Below, in pieces: positions 8,646 through 17,145 of a DNA stretch of 64,000 nt (the stretch's first letter is position 1; every line of letters starts with the position of its first letter). Below the pieces are notes generated by a model, which saw only the letters and a list, made by a program, of their open reading frames with translations, had not been told where the DNA came from and ran no database searches. This stretch comes from Sphingomonas hengshuiensis (GTDB lineage: Bacteria > Pseudomonadota > Alphaproteobacteria > Sphingomonadales > Sphingomonadaceae): assembly GCF_000935025.1 (NCBI RefSeq), contig NZ_CP010836.1, positions 4,154,001 to 4,218,000 on the forward strand, in the 5' to 3' direction. The translations under genes were made by a program, and so were the position numbers.

Positions 8646-9638
8646 CTAGCGCTTGAGGACGAAATCGCCCTGTGTGGTGCGCTCGACCCGCAGCGAAAAT
8701 GCCGAAGCGAGACTTGCGGCAAGTTGCTCGACCGGGACAGGTCGGAACGCGCCGGTGACCCGCAGCGAGGCAAGCGCCGGATCGCCTAGCCGGACCTTCT
8801 TTGCCGAATAGCGATTGGTCTGCTGGAGCACATCGCCGAGCGGGACGGCGTCGAAGTCGAGCATGCCAGACACCCATTGCTGCGCGCCGATGCTTGCCTT
8901 GGCAACCCGCGGATGCGCGGGAACGTCGGTAAAGCACTCACCCGGCGCGAGCCGCGTCACGGCGGCGACACCGCCGGCCGGCGTCAGGCCGCGAACATCG
9001 ACCGCGCCGCGCAAGAGGGTCACCCTCACGCCTCCCGGCTCGAACCCTATATCGAACAGCGTCCCGCGCGCGGTTACCGTCCGGCCGGCCGCCTCCACCA
9101 GGAAGGGGCGCGAAGCGTCATGGATTACGTCGAACCGCGCCCGGCCCCTTGTCAGGCGGACAACCCGCGCTTCGCCAGAGAACCGCACATCGATCGCGCT
9201 GTCTGTGTCGAGCGTGACGGTCGTGCCGTCGGCGAGCTTGAAGGCGCGGATTTCGCCGATCCGGCTCGCCTGAAGATCCTCGGCGGCCACAAGCGCTGGC
9301 AAAGGCTGCCCGACTGGCACGCGATGCAGCCACAAGCCGGCCAGCAAGGCCAGAACCATCGCCAGCGCAAAGCCAGCGCGCGCAACGGGCAGTTGCCAGA
9401 GTGGCAGACGCCGCTCGGGAAGCCGTCTTGCCCGTCCCATCGCGGTGCCGGCCAGGCCCGCCGTTGTCTGCCATTGCCGCTCCGCCTCCGCATAGGCTGC
9501 GCGATGCGCTGGGTCAGCAGCGCGCCAGCGCTCGAACGCAAGGAGCGCCGCGGCGCGGTCAGGTCCCTGCATCCGCGCAAACCACTGGGCTGCCTGATGG
9601 TCGGCTCCGTCCGTGCGGCCGCCTTCGCCACGCGCCAT
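8646..9638 (-). CDS. FecR-family anti-sigma factor
   Basis: 330 residues. The N-terminus (1-75, AAQWFARMQGPDRAAALLAFERW) is the cytoplasmic FecR N domain that holds the sigma factor. One membrane segment is near residues 82-105 (FALAMVLALLAGLWL). The periplasmic part has the FecR beta-region (FKLADGTTVTLDTDS, LTRGRARFDV) and ends in an STN-like secretin/TonB short domain (LGDVLQQTNRYSAKKV). It relays receptor occupancy to the sigma factor. Its ATG overlaps the sigma stop by one base (TGATG). Confidence 0.92.
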   Translation of the reverse strand: MARGEGGRTDGADHQAAQWFARMQGPDRAAALLAFERWRAADPAHRAAYAEAERQWQTTAGLAGTAMGRARRLPERRLPLWQLPVARAGFALAMVLALLAGLWLHRVPVGQPLPALVAAEDLQASRIGEIRAFKLADGTTVTLDTDSAIDVRFSGEARVVRLTRGRARFDVIHDASRPFLVEAAGRTVTARGTLFDIGFEPGGVRVTLLRGAVDVRGLTPAGGVAAVTRLAPGECFTDVPAHPRVAKASIGAQQWVSGMLDFDAVPLGDVLQQTNRYSAKKVRLGDPALASLRVTGAFRPVPVEQLAASLASAFSLRVERTTQGDFVLKR

Positions 9639-10195
9639 CAGTCCCGGCCTGCATTCTTCAACAGCATCGCCATCGCCTGTGCCATCTGCTTCTCGACGCC
9701 CGAGACTGTCATACCCGTGCGCTCCGCAATTTCGGCGTAACTCATCCCATCGAGGCGAACTGCCATGAATATTTCCCGAGTCTTGGGCTTCATCCGGCGC
9801 ATTACCGCTTCGGCCCGCGCGAGGCCATCGCGCGCTTCGAGACGGGCGACCTCATTCCTATCTGAAACCGCCTCGTCGTCATAGACGACGTGAAGGCGCT
9901 CGCCGCGTGCCGCCGCGCTCTTGGCCTGGTTGCGCATCAGATTGCGCGCGATCTGCCAGAGAAACGCGCGAGGCCGAAGGATTGCGTCGGAACGACCCTG
10001 CTCGCTTTGCGCCAACCTCAAAAAGGCTTCCTGCGCGACGTCGCCGGCATCCTCGGGATTAGAACGATGCCGCGTGATGAACCGCACCAGGGCCTGGCGC
10101 TCGTTGCGATAGATCATCTCGATGCCTGGCGCCGCGTTCGCAGGCACCTCGGCGTCCTCCAGGGCCGGTGCGATCGAAGGCAATGGGGGCGACAT
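9638..10195 (-). CDS. ECF sigma factor, FecI type
   Basis: 185 residues with sigma region 2 (VRFITRHRSNPEDAGDVAQEAFLRL, about 33-60, then RAFLWQIARNLMRNQ) and region 4 (about 125-180, RLDGMSYAEIAERTGM, VEKQMAQAM). It should direct transcription of the FecR-receptor-isopeptidase genes when released by FecR. It starts the - strand operon. Confidence 0.92.
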   Translation of the reverse strand: MSPPLPSIAPALEDAEVPANAAPGIEMIYRNERQALVRFITRHRSNPEDAGDVAQEAFLRLAQSEQGRSDAILRPRAFLWQIARNLMRNQAKSAAARGERLHVVYDDEAVSDRNEVARLEARDGLARAEAVMRRMKPKTREIFMAVRLDGMSYAEIAERTGMTVSGVEKQMAQAMAMLLKNAGRD

Positions 10196-10764
10196 TCAGG
10201 CCGCTCCCGTTGCCGGACACGGAACAAGCCTCGCCCTGATCGTCAAGCGCATCGTAATGCCTCCCATGGCGAGGCATCCGGCTGGAAGCCGGGTGTTGAG
10301 AACAAGTTTGAGGACTTGCGCCGACGCCTTTAGTCGCGAACGACCTGAACATGCGCGTCGGCCACCCGGCCGCTAGAGCCTGGATTGGGGAGCTCAAACG
10401 AGGTTCTCAAGCCTCGGCGCCGTGCTTTGGACGACGCATTCCAAGACTTGGATTGGAACAGATCTAAATGCAAGGCAATCGATAAACCAAGGAATCGTAG
10501 TCACTTCGGACCGATTCCGACCGCAACCGGTGCAAACGTGCAACACACACCGCCTGGCTATTCGACTTGCGGGCGCGGCTCGGTGAAACCAGCGGCCCTG
10601 GAGGTGGTGCGAGCGACGGGCTTGGGTAGCATAGAGGCGAAGCAATAGAACCGGCTTCGCACCCCCATTTCTTAGAATGGCGGCTCGGCTACTTGACGGT
10701 GATGGTACAGCTATCGTGATCGCCGGCTTAACCACCGGCCACGCAACTCGGCAGAGAGGCTGGG
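10196..10764. other. Intergenic region between sigma factor and LysR genes
   Basis: 569 bases between two divergent genes. It must hold the promoters of the sigma-receptor operon and of the LysR gene. No open frame in it has plausible codon use, and I see no strong palindrome or terminator. Confidence 0.6.
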
Positions 10765-11664
10765 ATGATCGAGGTTCATTTGCTGCGCTACGCGCTTGCG
10801 GCAGCCGACACCGGCAGCTTCAGCAAGGCAGCCGACCGGTTCGGGGTCAAGCAATCGACGCTGAGCAAGCAGGTCCACTACCTCGAAGACCGGATCGGCC
10901 TCGCGCTGTTCCGACGCTCGACCCAGGGGGTGATTCCGACCAGCCCCGGTGAAGGTTTCCTGCGCAAGGCACGAAATATCGTCGCTGATATCGACGCGCT
11001 CGACCAGGAATGCGCCGCGATGGCACGCGGGACAGCCGGGCTGCTGCGGTTCGGCTTTCACGGCTCGCTCGGCAGCGGCGACCTGTCGGCAGTTGTGCGC
11101 GAGTTCCGAGCCGCCTGTCCCGATGTGGAGTTGTCGGCAAAGGAGCGGAGCCGCACACGGCTGCTGCGAGGTCTGGAGCGTGACCAGCTCGATTTCGCGG
11201 TGATGTGCGGACAGGCGGAACGTCCCGGCATCACCTCGCTATCCTTTTGGAGCGAAAAAGTGATGATCGGCTTCGCGCATGGCGATCCGCTGTGCGCTCG
11301 CGCGCCACTATACTGGACAGATCTCAGGGGAATGACCTTCGTCATCTCCCAGGTCGATCCCGGACCGTACCTCAACGATCTCGTAACCTCTCGCCTTTCC
11401 GGTCCAGGGTTTGGCCCGAGCGTGCGCATCCAGGATGTGCGGCGTGAGAACCTGCTGCCTTTCGCGGGCAACGGACATGTCGTCGTGACGACAGGGATAG
11501 CACGCGACGGCGATGACTGCGTGCTCTGCCCGGTCCATGATCCGTTCGGTCCCACCTATCTCGAGCAGGCGATCCACTGGCGACGCGACAATCAGAGTGC
11601 CGTTCTCCGGCGCTTCCTGACGATGCTCGCGAAGCGGTACGGTCGAACGCTGCCCTGCCTTTGA
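10765..11664 (+). CDS. LysR-family transcriptional regulator
   Basis: 299 residues, standard LysR length. The helix-turn-helix lies at residues 1-60 (LLRYALAAADTGSFSKAADRFGVKQSTLSKQVHYLED, given here as two parts: AADTGSFSKAADRFGV and QSTLSKQVHYLEDRIG). The remainder is a substrate-binding domain (LLRFGFHGSLGSGD onward). It reads away from the lasso sigma factor and has no obvious adjacent target operon, so its regulon is unknown. It may be independent of the lasso genes. Confidence 0.9.
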   Translation: MIEVHLLRYALAAADTGSFSKAADRFGVKQSTLSKQVHYLEDRIGLALFRRSTQGVIPTSPGEGFLRKARNIVADIDALDQECAAMARGTAGLLRFGFHGSLGSGDLSAVVREFRAACPDVELSAKERSRTRLLRGLERDQLDFAVMCGQAERPGITSLSFWSEKVMIGFAHGDPLCARAPLYWTDLRGMTFVISQVDPGPYLNDLVTSRLSGPGFGPSVRIQDVRRENLLPFAGNGHVVVTTGIARDGDDCVLCPVHDPFGPTYLEQAIHWRRDNQSAVLRRFLTMLAKRYGRTLPCL

Positions 11665-11801
11665 AACTGCGCGCGCGGGTCGAAGGACGCGCTTTCGATT
11701 CCGGGCGCGGCCTGATCGTCGCCGGCGGCGTCACGAAACCACCGATCCGCCGTCGGCGAAGCGCGCCAAAGCGCCGATCCAAACGCAAATAGCTGTTTAC
11801 G

Positions 11802-11966
11802 ATGTTGGCGACTGCGCCCGGCCCGCACGTCGCGCGCTATCACAGTCGGCAGATCGTGATGCTCGGGCGGGACGACTGGGGCCGCTGGCTTGATTCGACT
11901 GTCCCTGCCGGAGAGGTCCTGCTCCCGGCGCCAGCGGGCACGCTCGAGGTGACCCAGATCCGCTGA
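11802..11966 (+). pseudogene. C-terminal remnant of an SRAP (SOS response-associated peptidase) gene
   Basis: A 54-codon frame reads RYHSRQIVMLGRDDWGRWLD and ends LLPAPAGTLEVTQI. This fits the C-terminal end of SRAP/YedK proteins (IHDRMPVIL..WLRWLD pattern). The N-terminal part with the catalytic Cys2 is absent. An apparently intact SRAP gene lies at 37901-38548 but is not identical, so this is an older independent remnant. Confidence 0.45.
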
Positions 11967-12108
11967 CCGACACCGAGCTTCGACTTTTCCGTCTAGCGCA
12001 ATTCAATCCTCTGACTGCGCGTCGGCACCGCAGAAATTGCAATGATTATTGACTTGTTGACTTAGAATACGAGGCAACCCTAACTCGTGCGCTCTAGGGG
12101 GAGGCAAT

Positions 12109-12693
12109 ATGAAATCGGTATTTTCCGGCGTCGCAATGGCGCTGGCTTTCATCACGACTGCAAACGCTCAAACTGTGACAGCGCCACCAGCTGAGACCGC
12201 AAGTTCCGAGAACGCCGCCATTCTACGCGCAGGAACGTCTGTGCCGCTGCGCACGCTCACCGAGCTGACCACGGAAGGCAAGAAGTTGAAGGTGGGCTAC
12301 CGCTTCAATTTGGAAGTCTCGGAGCCTGTCACTGTCAACAACAAGATCGTGATTCCCGTTGGCAGCCCCGCGATGGGCGAGGTCGTCAGCGTCCGCAACA
12401 AGGGCATGTGGGGGAAGTCGGGGAAGATCGAAGTGCGGATCCTCTATGTCCGCGCGAATGACCTCCAGATCCGGCTTTCGGGCTCGATGGACGACAAGGG
12501 CGTCACCGGCACGGCGGGCGTCGTGGGCGCAGCTGTCCTGCTCCCGGTCGCAGGATTTTTCCTTACGGGCACCAGTGCGCGCATTCCGGCCGGCAGCAAT
12601 ATGACCGGATTTGTGGAAGAGGACGTCCCGATCACCTTTGCGCCCGGCGCGCCTGTCGGCATGACCGTCCCAACGTCTGACCCAGCAAAGTAG
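12109..12693 (+). CDS. Exported hypothetical protein
   Basis: 194 residues with a signal peptide (1-20, ending TANA). The mature part is beta-rich (RAGTSVPLRTLTEL, KLKVGYRFNLEV, KIVIPVGSPAMGEV), with a Gly/Ala-rich hydrophobic stretch near 145-165 (GVVGAAVLLPVAGFFLTG). The pattern of an inlet value followed by pairs of VIPxGxxAxGEV strands is seen in many sphingomonad exported proteins of unknown role. GGGGGAGG lies before the ATG. It stands alone after an AT-rich upstream region. Confidence 0.75.
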   Translation: MKSVFSGVAMALAFITTANAQTVTAPPAETASSENAAILRAGTSVPLRTLTELTTEGKKLKVGYRFNLEVSEPVTVNNKIVIPVGSPAMGEVVSVRNKGMWGKSGKIEVRILYVRANDLQIRLSGSMDDKGVTGTAGVVGAAVLLPVAGFFLTGTSARIPAGSNMTGFVEEDVPITFAPGAPVGMTVPTSDPAK

Positions 12694-12768
12694 ACTATTC
12701 GGGGGAGGTTGCCGAATGCCCGCACTCTTCGACGCGCCTTCCCCGATACTGCCCGTTCAACCTTGGGG

Positions 12769-12894
12769 ATGAAGCCTTGGCCGCACCCGAGTGATCTTCC
12801 TGCCGATGGCAGGCTGATGCGGGGATGTGTGGCTGCCATCGTCATTGCTGGCGCGTTGGTCGCGCTGTACGGCCTCATAGCCTCGTTCGCCTGA
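12769..12894 (+). CDS. Small single-span membrane protein
   Basis: 41 residues from ATG 12769 (an upstream in-frame ATG at 12709 would add 20 unconvincing residues). One hydrophobic segment (CVAAIVIAGALVALYGLIASF) ends the protein. TTGGGG precedes the start weakly. Function unknown. Confidence 0.45.
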   Translation: MKPWPHPSDLPADGRLMRGCVAAIVIAGALVALYGLIASFA

Positions 12895-12976
12895 AATCGA
12901 GCATCCCGCCGCCGCGCGCCATAGCGCGACTGCACTGCACCTGCTGCATCAATCCACATCTTAAATCTCGCACCCT

Positions 12977-13008
12977 CCGCCGCGCCGCCGCGCCGCCGCG
13001 CCGCCGCG
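12977..13008. repeat. Four tandem copies of the octamer CCGCCGCG
   Basis: Four perfect, contiguous 8-base units followed by CGCGC. It lies in the non-coding stretch between the small membrane protein and the next operon. Such a GC microsatellite is prone to slippage. Confidence 0.9.
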
Positions 13009-13226
13009 CGCGCAAGCGGGGACAATGCATCGAACGTCATTCATAAAACGGGCGGGCGAAGCGGAAGAAAATCGGGCATTCCCGGCGGCAGTGGCACACG
13101 GACCGCTGCCCGTTGCGGGAGGTCCCGACGACCTCCCGCAACATATCATTTCAGTTCTTGTCCCACTTCGTGCTCCGGTCCTCATTGCCCTCGCTTGTCT
13201 GCTATCGAGCATCCGCGCATACTGGA

Positions 13227-13427
13227 ATGATGATTCAACGGGCCGTCGATACCGCAGCGCTGCATCGCAAACTCGACACCCAAATCGAGACGGCGATCAT
13301 GATCGCCGAGCATCTCGGAGCGACACTAGTTACCTGCCACCTGCAAATGGCGCGCGACATGCTCGGCGTCCCGCTTTCAGCTGTGGGCGGCCCCAATCAT
13401 GACTCAACCGCCCCGGATCCGGAATGA
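13227..13427 (+). CDS. Small hypothetical protein coupled to LuxR-type gene
   Basis: 66 residues (ATGATG start pair at 13227 and 13230). It is helical with DTAALHRKLDTQIETAIMIAEHLGATLVTCHL. Its stop overlaps the next gene in ATGATGA style (4-base overlap), so the two are likely co-translated. No family recognised. Confidence 0.55.
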   Translation: MMIQRAVDTAALHRKLDTQIETAIMIAEHLGATLVTCHLQMARDMLGVPLSAVGGPNHDSTAPDPE

Positions 13428-14038
13428 TGGCGGCAGCTGGCCCGTTCATGCCCGCTTGTGTGGCGCCCCTGGGCAAGCCGGAAAAGGGAAAGGCGGCGAG
13501 TCGAGTGCACCGCCTAACGACCCGGCAGAAGGATTGCCTGCGGCTTGTTGCAAAGGGCTACACGTCAAAGGAGATCGGGCGGCAGCTCGGCATATCCTAT
13601 TCCACGGTCGACAATCACCTGCTGGCCGCTGTCCAGCTACTCGAGGTGCCAGGACGGGCAGAAGCCGCCCGCAAACTTGCAGACCATGAGCAAGCGATCA
13701 GGCAAGAGCAGCTACCAAGCAGGCCGGACGCCAGCGAGAGGCACGCGCCTCCACCCGCCGGGACTGTCGATGGGCACTCCGAAATGGTTGGGCAGGAACT
13801 GCCTAGGCAGCCGCTGCCGGTTGCCCAAACCCCCAGCCCGGCGGATGAAAGATCCCAGGTTGCAGGTGCCCCGTCGGAAAGCCGCCCGGGCAGATTGCTT
13901 CCGCCGATCGGGGGACGGGAAAATGTTCTATCTGGATCACGACGGATCTACGCGATTGCAAGGATCTCACTGTTCTCGACCCTCATGTTTGTCGCTTGCG
14001 TAATCGTAATTCGAACGTGCTTCGACGCGCTGCGCTGA
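13424..14038 (+). CDS. LuxR-type HTH protein with C-terminal membrane anchor
   Basis: 204 residues. A LuxR/GerE helix-turn-helix is at residues 25-80 (LTTRQKDCLRLVAKGYTSKE, IGRQLGISYSTVDNHLLAA). A long Pro/Ala-rich linker (about 90-170) follows, then one membrane span at the C-terminus (ISLFSTLMFVACVIVI, about 180-198). A DNA-binding domain tethered to the membrane at its C-terminus, with no response receiver, is unusual. Proteins of this layout recur in sphingomonads, but the role is unknown to me. Confidence 0.8.
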   Translation: MMAAAGPFMPACVAPLGKPEKGKAASRVHRLTTRQKDCLRLVAKGYTSKEIGRQLGISYSTVDNHLLAAVQLLEVPGRAEAARKLADHEQAIRQEQLPSRPDASERHAPPPAGTVDGHSEMVGQELPRQPLPVAQTPSPADERSQVAGAPSESRPGRLLPPIGGRENVLSGSRRIYAIARISLFSTLMFVACVIVIRTCFDALR

Positions 14039-14097
14039 AGCGCTGAAGAATCTCCACAATCTAGAAATTTAAGCGCCGTACGGCGCAAGGAGGAGTC

Positions 14098-14448
14098 ATG
14101 ACTAAGCTTACCGAGGGCGCCGCCCGGGTGATCGCTGGCGACATCACCGATGTCTTCAACGCCGCCGACACCGCACTTCTTGCCAGTGCGCGTGTTGCGG
14201 GATCGGTGCTGGAGGGCACTGCCGGTTCGGGAATGCATCCCCGCACAAAGCAAAAGCTGCTGGAGACACTGAACGACGGGTATGGCAAGATCCTCGCGGG
14301 GCGCAAGGAGATGGTTCAGGCGCAAGTCCAGATGGTCGTTATTCAGCGTCAGAGCAATCTCGACACGGTCGACTTCGGCTGCTGGGGCGCTCCCGCGACT
14401 TTCTTCACGACCGCCGAAGCCAAGATCGACGAATCTGCGGTCGTTTGA
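14098..14448 (+). CDS. Hypothetical protein, helical
   Basis: 116 residues with an excellent AAGGAGG eight bases before the ATG. It is mostly amphipathic helix (EGAARVIAGDITDVFNAADTALLASARV, cited from residues 5-32 in two parts; then KEMVQAQVQMVVIQRQSNLDTVDFGCWG). No family recognised. It lies between the LuxR-type gene and a membrane protein gene and may belong to the same transcription unit. Confidence 0.7.
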   Translation: MTKLTEGAARVIAGDITDVFNAADTALLASARVAGSVLEGTAGSGMHPRTKQKLLETLNDGYGKILAGRKEMVQAQVQMVVIQRQSNLDTVDFGCWGAPATFFTTAEAKIDESAVV

Positions 14449-14517
14449 TCCATCACCATCCGCTCCGGGCCGACCTTGCCTTGACGCCCAGCACATCTGT
14501 GTGATGGAGTCAGTGCA

Positions 14518-14988
14518 ATGGTCGGCACTCTGTTCTCAATTTTGTTGTCCGCAAGCTGCGCATATGCCTGGTTCGCTGGGGGAACTGAAGGCCGATGTAT
14601 TGTCGTAATGCTCATTGCTGCCGCTTTGCTAAGTGTGCCAGCCTCGTGGTTGGATTACGGATGGCATCACACACAAATTCCCGTATTCGGGATAGACGTA
14701 CTGCTGCTCGGAGGCCTCGTCCTTATGGCGCTGCGAAGTCGGTCATATTGGCCGCTCTGGATGGCGGCGTTTCACCTTATCAGCGTGACCACGCACGCCG
14801 CAACAATTGCCCAGCCCGCGCTGAAACCAATCATTTATTTCGCTCTCCAGTCGTTCTGGAGTCTGCCGCTACTGCTCGCGATGGTTGCGGGCATTATGCT
14901 GGATCGACGTGCGGGCATATTGCCCCCGAGCAGGCCAGAGCCGATCGATGAACGAACCCAGGTCAAAGACCGGCTCCGGGCCGACTGA
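14518..14988 (+). CDS. Membrane protein, about four spans
   Basis: 156 residues with hydrophobic segments near 1-18 (LFSILLSASCAYAWFAG), 28-46, 60-78 (VLLLGGLVLMAL) and 115-132 (LPLLLAMVAGIMLD). Its end overlaps the next gene by 41 bases, which suggests co-expression. No family recognised. Confidence 0.65.
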   Translation: MVGTLFSILLSASCAYAWFAGGTEGRCIVVMLIAAALLSVPASWLDYGWHHTQIPVFGIDVLLLGGLVLMALRSRSYWPLWMAAFHLISVTTHAATIAQPALKPIIYFALQSFWSLPLLLAMVAGIMLDRRAGILPPSRPEPIDERTQVKDRLRAD

Positions 14989-15448
14989 GGATGAATTCGC
15001 GGTGCTCGCGAGGGAATGCCGCACGATCGCCGACCAGCTTGCAGAGCTGTCTCGTCAGAAGGAGCCTGATAGCCGGCTAGCCCGGGGACCACGCCTGTCT
15101 GAGGTCGCTCAGATCCGTCGCTACCTGGCCTCTCGTCGTTTACGAGAAAATTTGCTCCCCGCGGAGCTTTTCGCAGACCCGGCATGGGATATATTGCTTG
15201 ATCTCTTCGCGTGTGAGCTGGAAGGAACGCGCGTATCGGTGTCGAGCGCATGCATTGCTTCCTGCGTTCCGGCAACCACAGGTCTGCGGTGGTTGAGCCA
15301 CCTCGAAAAGCTGGGGATGATCAGTCGTGAGTCCGACGCGATCGACGCCCGGCGAACCTATATTCGTCTCACTGACGCCGCACGCGATCCGATCCGAACA
15401 TGGCTGGAACGCGTGCCTTGGATGGCTCTGCCGGGCGCAGGTCGCTAG
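14948..15448 (+). CDS. MarR-like winged-helix protein
   Basis: 166 residues from ATG 14948. The C-terminal half reads like a MarR winged helix: WDILLDLFACELEG, SACIASCVPATTGLRWLSHLEKLGMI, ARRTYIRLTDAARD. The last two fit recognition helix and wing. The N-terminal 60 residues are a charged helix. It probably regulates the preceding membrane gene or itself. Confidence 0.7.
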   Translation: MNEPRSKTGSGPTEDEFAVLARECRTIADQLAELSRQKEPDSRLARGPRLSEVAQIRRYLASRRLRENLLPAELFADPAWDILLDLFACELEGTRVSVSSACIASCVPATTGLRWLSHLEKLGMISRESDAIDARRTYIRLTDAARDPIRTWLERVPWMALPGAGR

Positions 15449-15727
15449 CATTAAAATTCGTGCGCCACAGTCCGAGGCCGAGCGCAAAAGGCGCCCACAG
15501 CAAGCAGCGTCACTGCTGCTGGCTGGCTATACGGCAAGGCTTCCAGCGCCATCCTCAACATCGCGCTGCCGCCGAGACCGATGCAGCAGCCATGCACCTG
15601 ATGCGAGGCTTCGGCTTTCGCGAGGCTGAACGCGAACAGCCACTTCCACAGATATAATCCGGTCATCACCATACCGCATTGCAAGCGCCAATCCGAGGTT
15701 GGTACCCATTGGCATATGCTGCATGGG
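15449..15727. other. Non-coding or degraded stretch before the ICE conjugation module
   Basis: Fragments on the - strand look like pieces of a small membrane protein in two frames (MPMGTNLGLAL in one, MTGLYLWKWLFAFSLAKAEA in another), so a decayed gene is possible. No intact gene seen. Confidence 0.4.
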
Positions 15728-15940
15728 TCACTGTCGCCTGACCTTCGCAAAACCACGGTCGGTCGCCATGAACTGGGCGAGCATGGGGACAATCAGTTTC
15801 GCCGGACCTTGCGACGCCTGACCGGTAGCGCTCGCATGGGCTTCTGCATAGGCAGTCAGGTCCCGATAGACTTCTGCGGGAACGTCGATCGACACCCTGA
15901 CCGGCTTGTCATCGGCGATGGGGCCAAGCTTGAGCGTCAT
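15728..15940 (-). CDS. DUF2274 family protein
   Basis: 70 residues. SIDVPAEVYRDLTAYAEAHA matches the small DUF2274 proteins that close trb operons in proteobacterial ICEs; the fold is probably ribbon-helix-helix-like. It overlaps the trbI stop by four bases. Confidence 0.85.
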   Translation of the reverse strand: MTLKLGPIADDKPVRVSIDVPAEVYRDLTAYAEAHASATGQASQGPAKLIVPMLAQFMATDRGFAKVRRQ

Positions 15941-17145
15941 TTCGTCCCTCCATCGGTCGCTGCCATCACGATGTCTCGGGTGACAATCACGCGAAGCTGA
16001 AAGCCTGGCCGTATCGTGAGCGTGGGCCGCACATTCATCTGTCGACGGACGAGATCCTGACCGGTGCGTCCGATCGATTCCGAAGTCCCTTGACGCAGCG
16101 CTCTGAGGAGACCGTCATCGTCGCTGTTCCCGAGCTGCGTGCCGACACTTAGAAGCGTCGAGATCAACGCGGCGCGCAACATGCTGCCCCAATGGTGTTT
16201 CACCTGGTCCTGCAGGCCGGAATAGCCCGACGCATCCGCGCCTGGCAGCCGGTCGAGCTCCATCGAGCGCCCGTCAGGAAGGATGAGCCGGTCCCAGGCG
16301 AGCAGAACCCGGCTCTGGCCGATTGATATCTCTGAATCATATTCGCCGATCAGCCGGCTCCCTTGCGGGATCAACAGGTACTTTCCGGTCACGCTGTCAT
16401 AGACATTTTGCGTGACCTGAGCAGTGATCGTGCCGGGCAGGTCCGAGCGGATGCCCGTGATCAACGCGGCAGGAATGATGCTTCCCGCCTGCACGACATA
16501 GGGGGAAGTAGAAGACTTTAGCCGATAACCGCTCTCGATTTGGCCATTTCCGGAAGAACGCATAAAGTCCCGCTTCGCGGCTTGGCCTGATCCTCCGCCT
16601 GGGCTGAAGGGGGTCGCTGGCGCGGCCCTCGCATTAGCAAGCCCAAGGCTTTGTGCCGCTGATCCAGACGCCGCAACTGCAGGTCCGGCGGCGCCGCCAC
16701 CGTCAACGAAAACCTTGCTCGTGCGCGCGGCGTCGCGCTCCTGACGCGCCCGCTCGCGTGCCGCCTGGGCGGCATTGGCGGCCGGAGCTGCGGAAGGGGC
16801 GCCCATCGGCGGTCGCGGAACATCGACCCCACGTTGTTGCGCAGACAGGATCGGCCTGCCCAGATCGCCCGGAAGTGGCGGACCCAGCCTGGGCACCTGC
16901 GAATAGTCCTTGGCCGCGGCGGCAAGGTTGTCGGACGTCGCACGATTGTCGGTCGCGTATAGCTCGGTTTGACTCTTCGGCGTCGACGGCTGGAGGCCAT
17001 AGATCAGCGCGCCGCCGATGCCGGCAGTCGTGACCAATCCGACGGCAACCAGGGCCTTACGCGAAAGACGCATCACGTGAGGCGGATCGCCGCGCAGGCG
17101 CAGATCGGCAACACCAACGGGCTCGGGTTCAGCAGCGGCATTCAT
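15937..17145 (-). CDS. trbI: Conjugal transfer protein TrbI (VirB10-like)
   Basis: 402 residues. There is a short cytoplasmic N-terminus, a membrane span near 33-55 (ALVAVGLVTTAGIGGALIYG), a Pro/Ala-rich linker with a coiled stretch (AAQAARERARQERDAA), and the conserved C-terminal TrbI/VirB10 domain (LIPQGSRLIGEYDSEI, LAWDRLILPDGRSMEL). It bridges the inner and outer membrane parts of the type IV secretion channel. It overlaps trbG by four bases. Confidence 0.94.
   Translation of the reverse strand: MNAAAEPEPVGVADLRLRGDPPHVMRLSRKALVAVGLVTTAGIGGALIYGLQPSTPKSQTELYATDNRATSDNLAAAAKDYSQVPRLGPPLPGDLGRPILSAQQRGVDVPRPPMGAPSAAPAANAAQAARERARQERDAARTSKVFVDGGGAAGPAVAASGSAAQSLGLANARAAPATPFSPGGGSGQAAKRDFMRSSGNGQIESGYRLKSSTSPYVVQAGSIIPAALITGIRSDLPGTITAQVTQNVYDSVTGKYLLIPQGSRLIGEYDSEISIGQSRVLLAWDRLILPDGRSMELDRLPGADASGYSGLQDQVKHHWGSMLRAALISTLLSVGTQLGNSDDDGLLRALRQGTSESIGRTGQDLVRRQMNVRPTLTIRPGFQLRVIVTRDIVMAATDGGTK

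Noticed and set aside
12977..13008. Octamer tandem repeat as a CRISPR-like array
   Set aside because: Units are contiguous with no spacers; it is a GC microsatellite.
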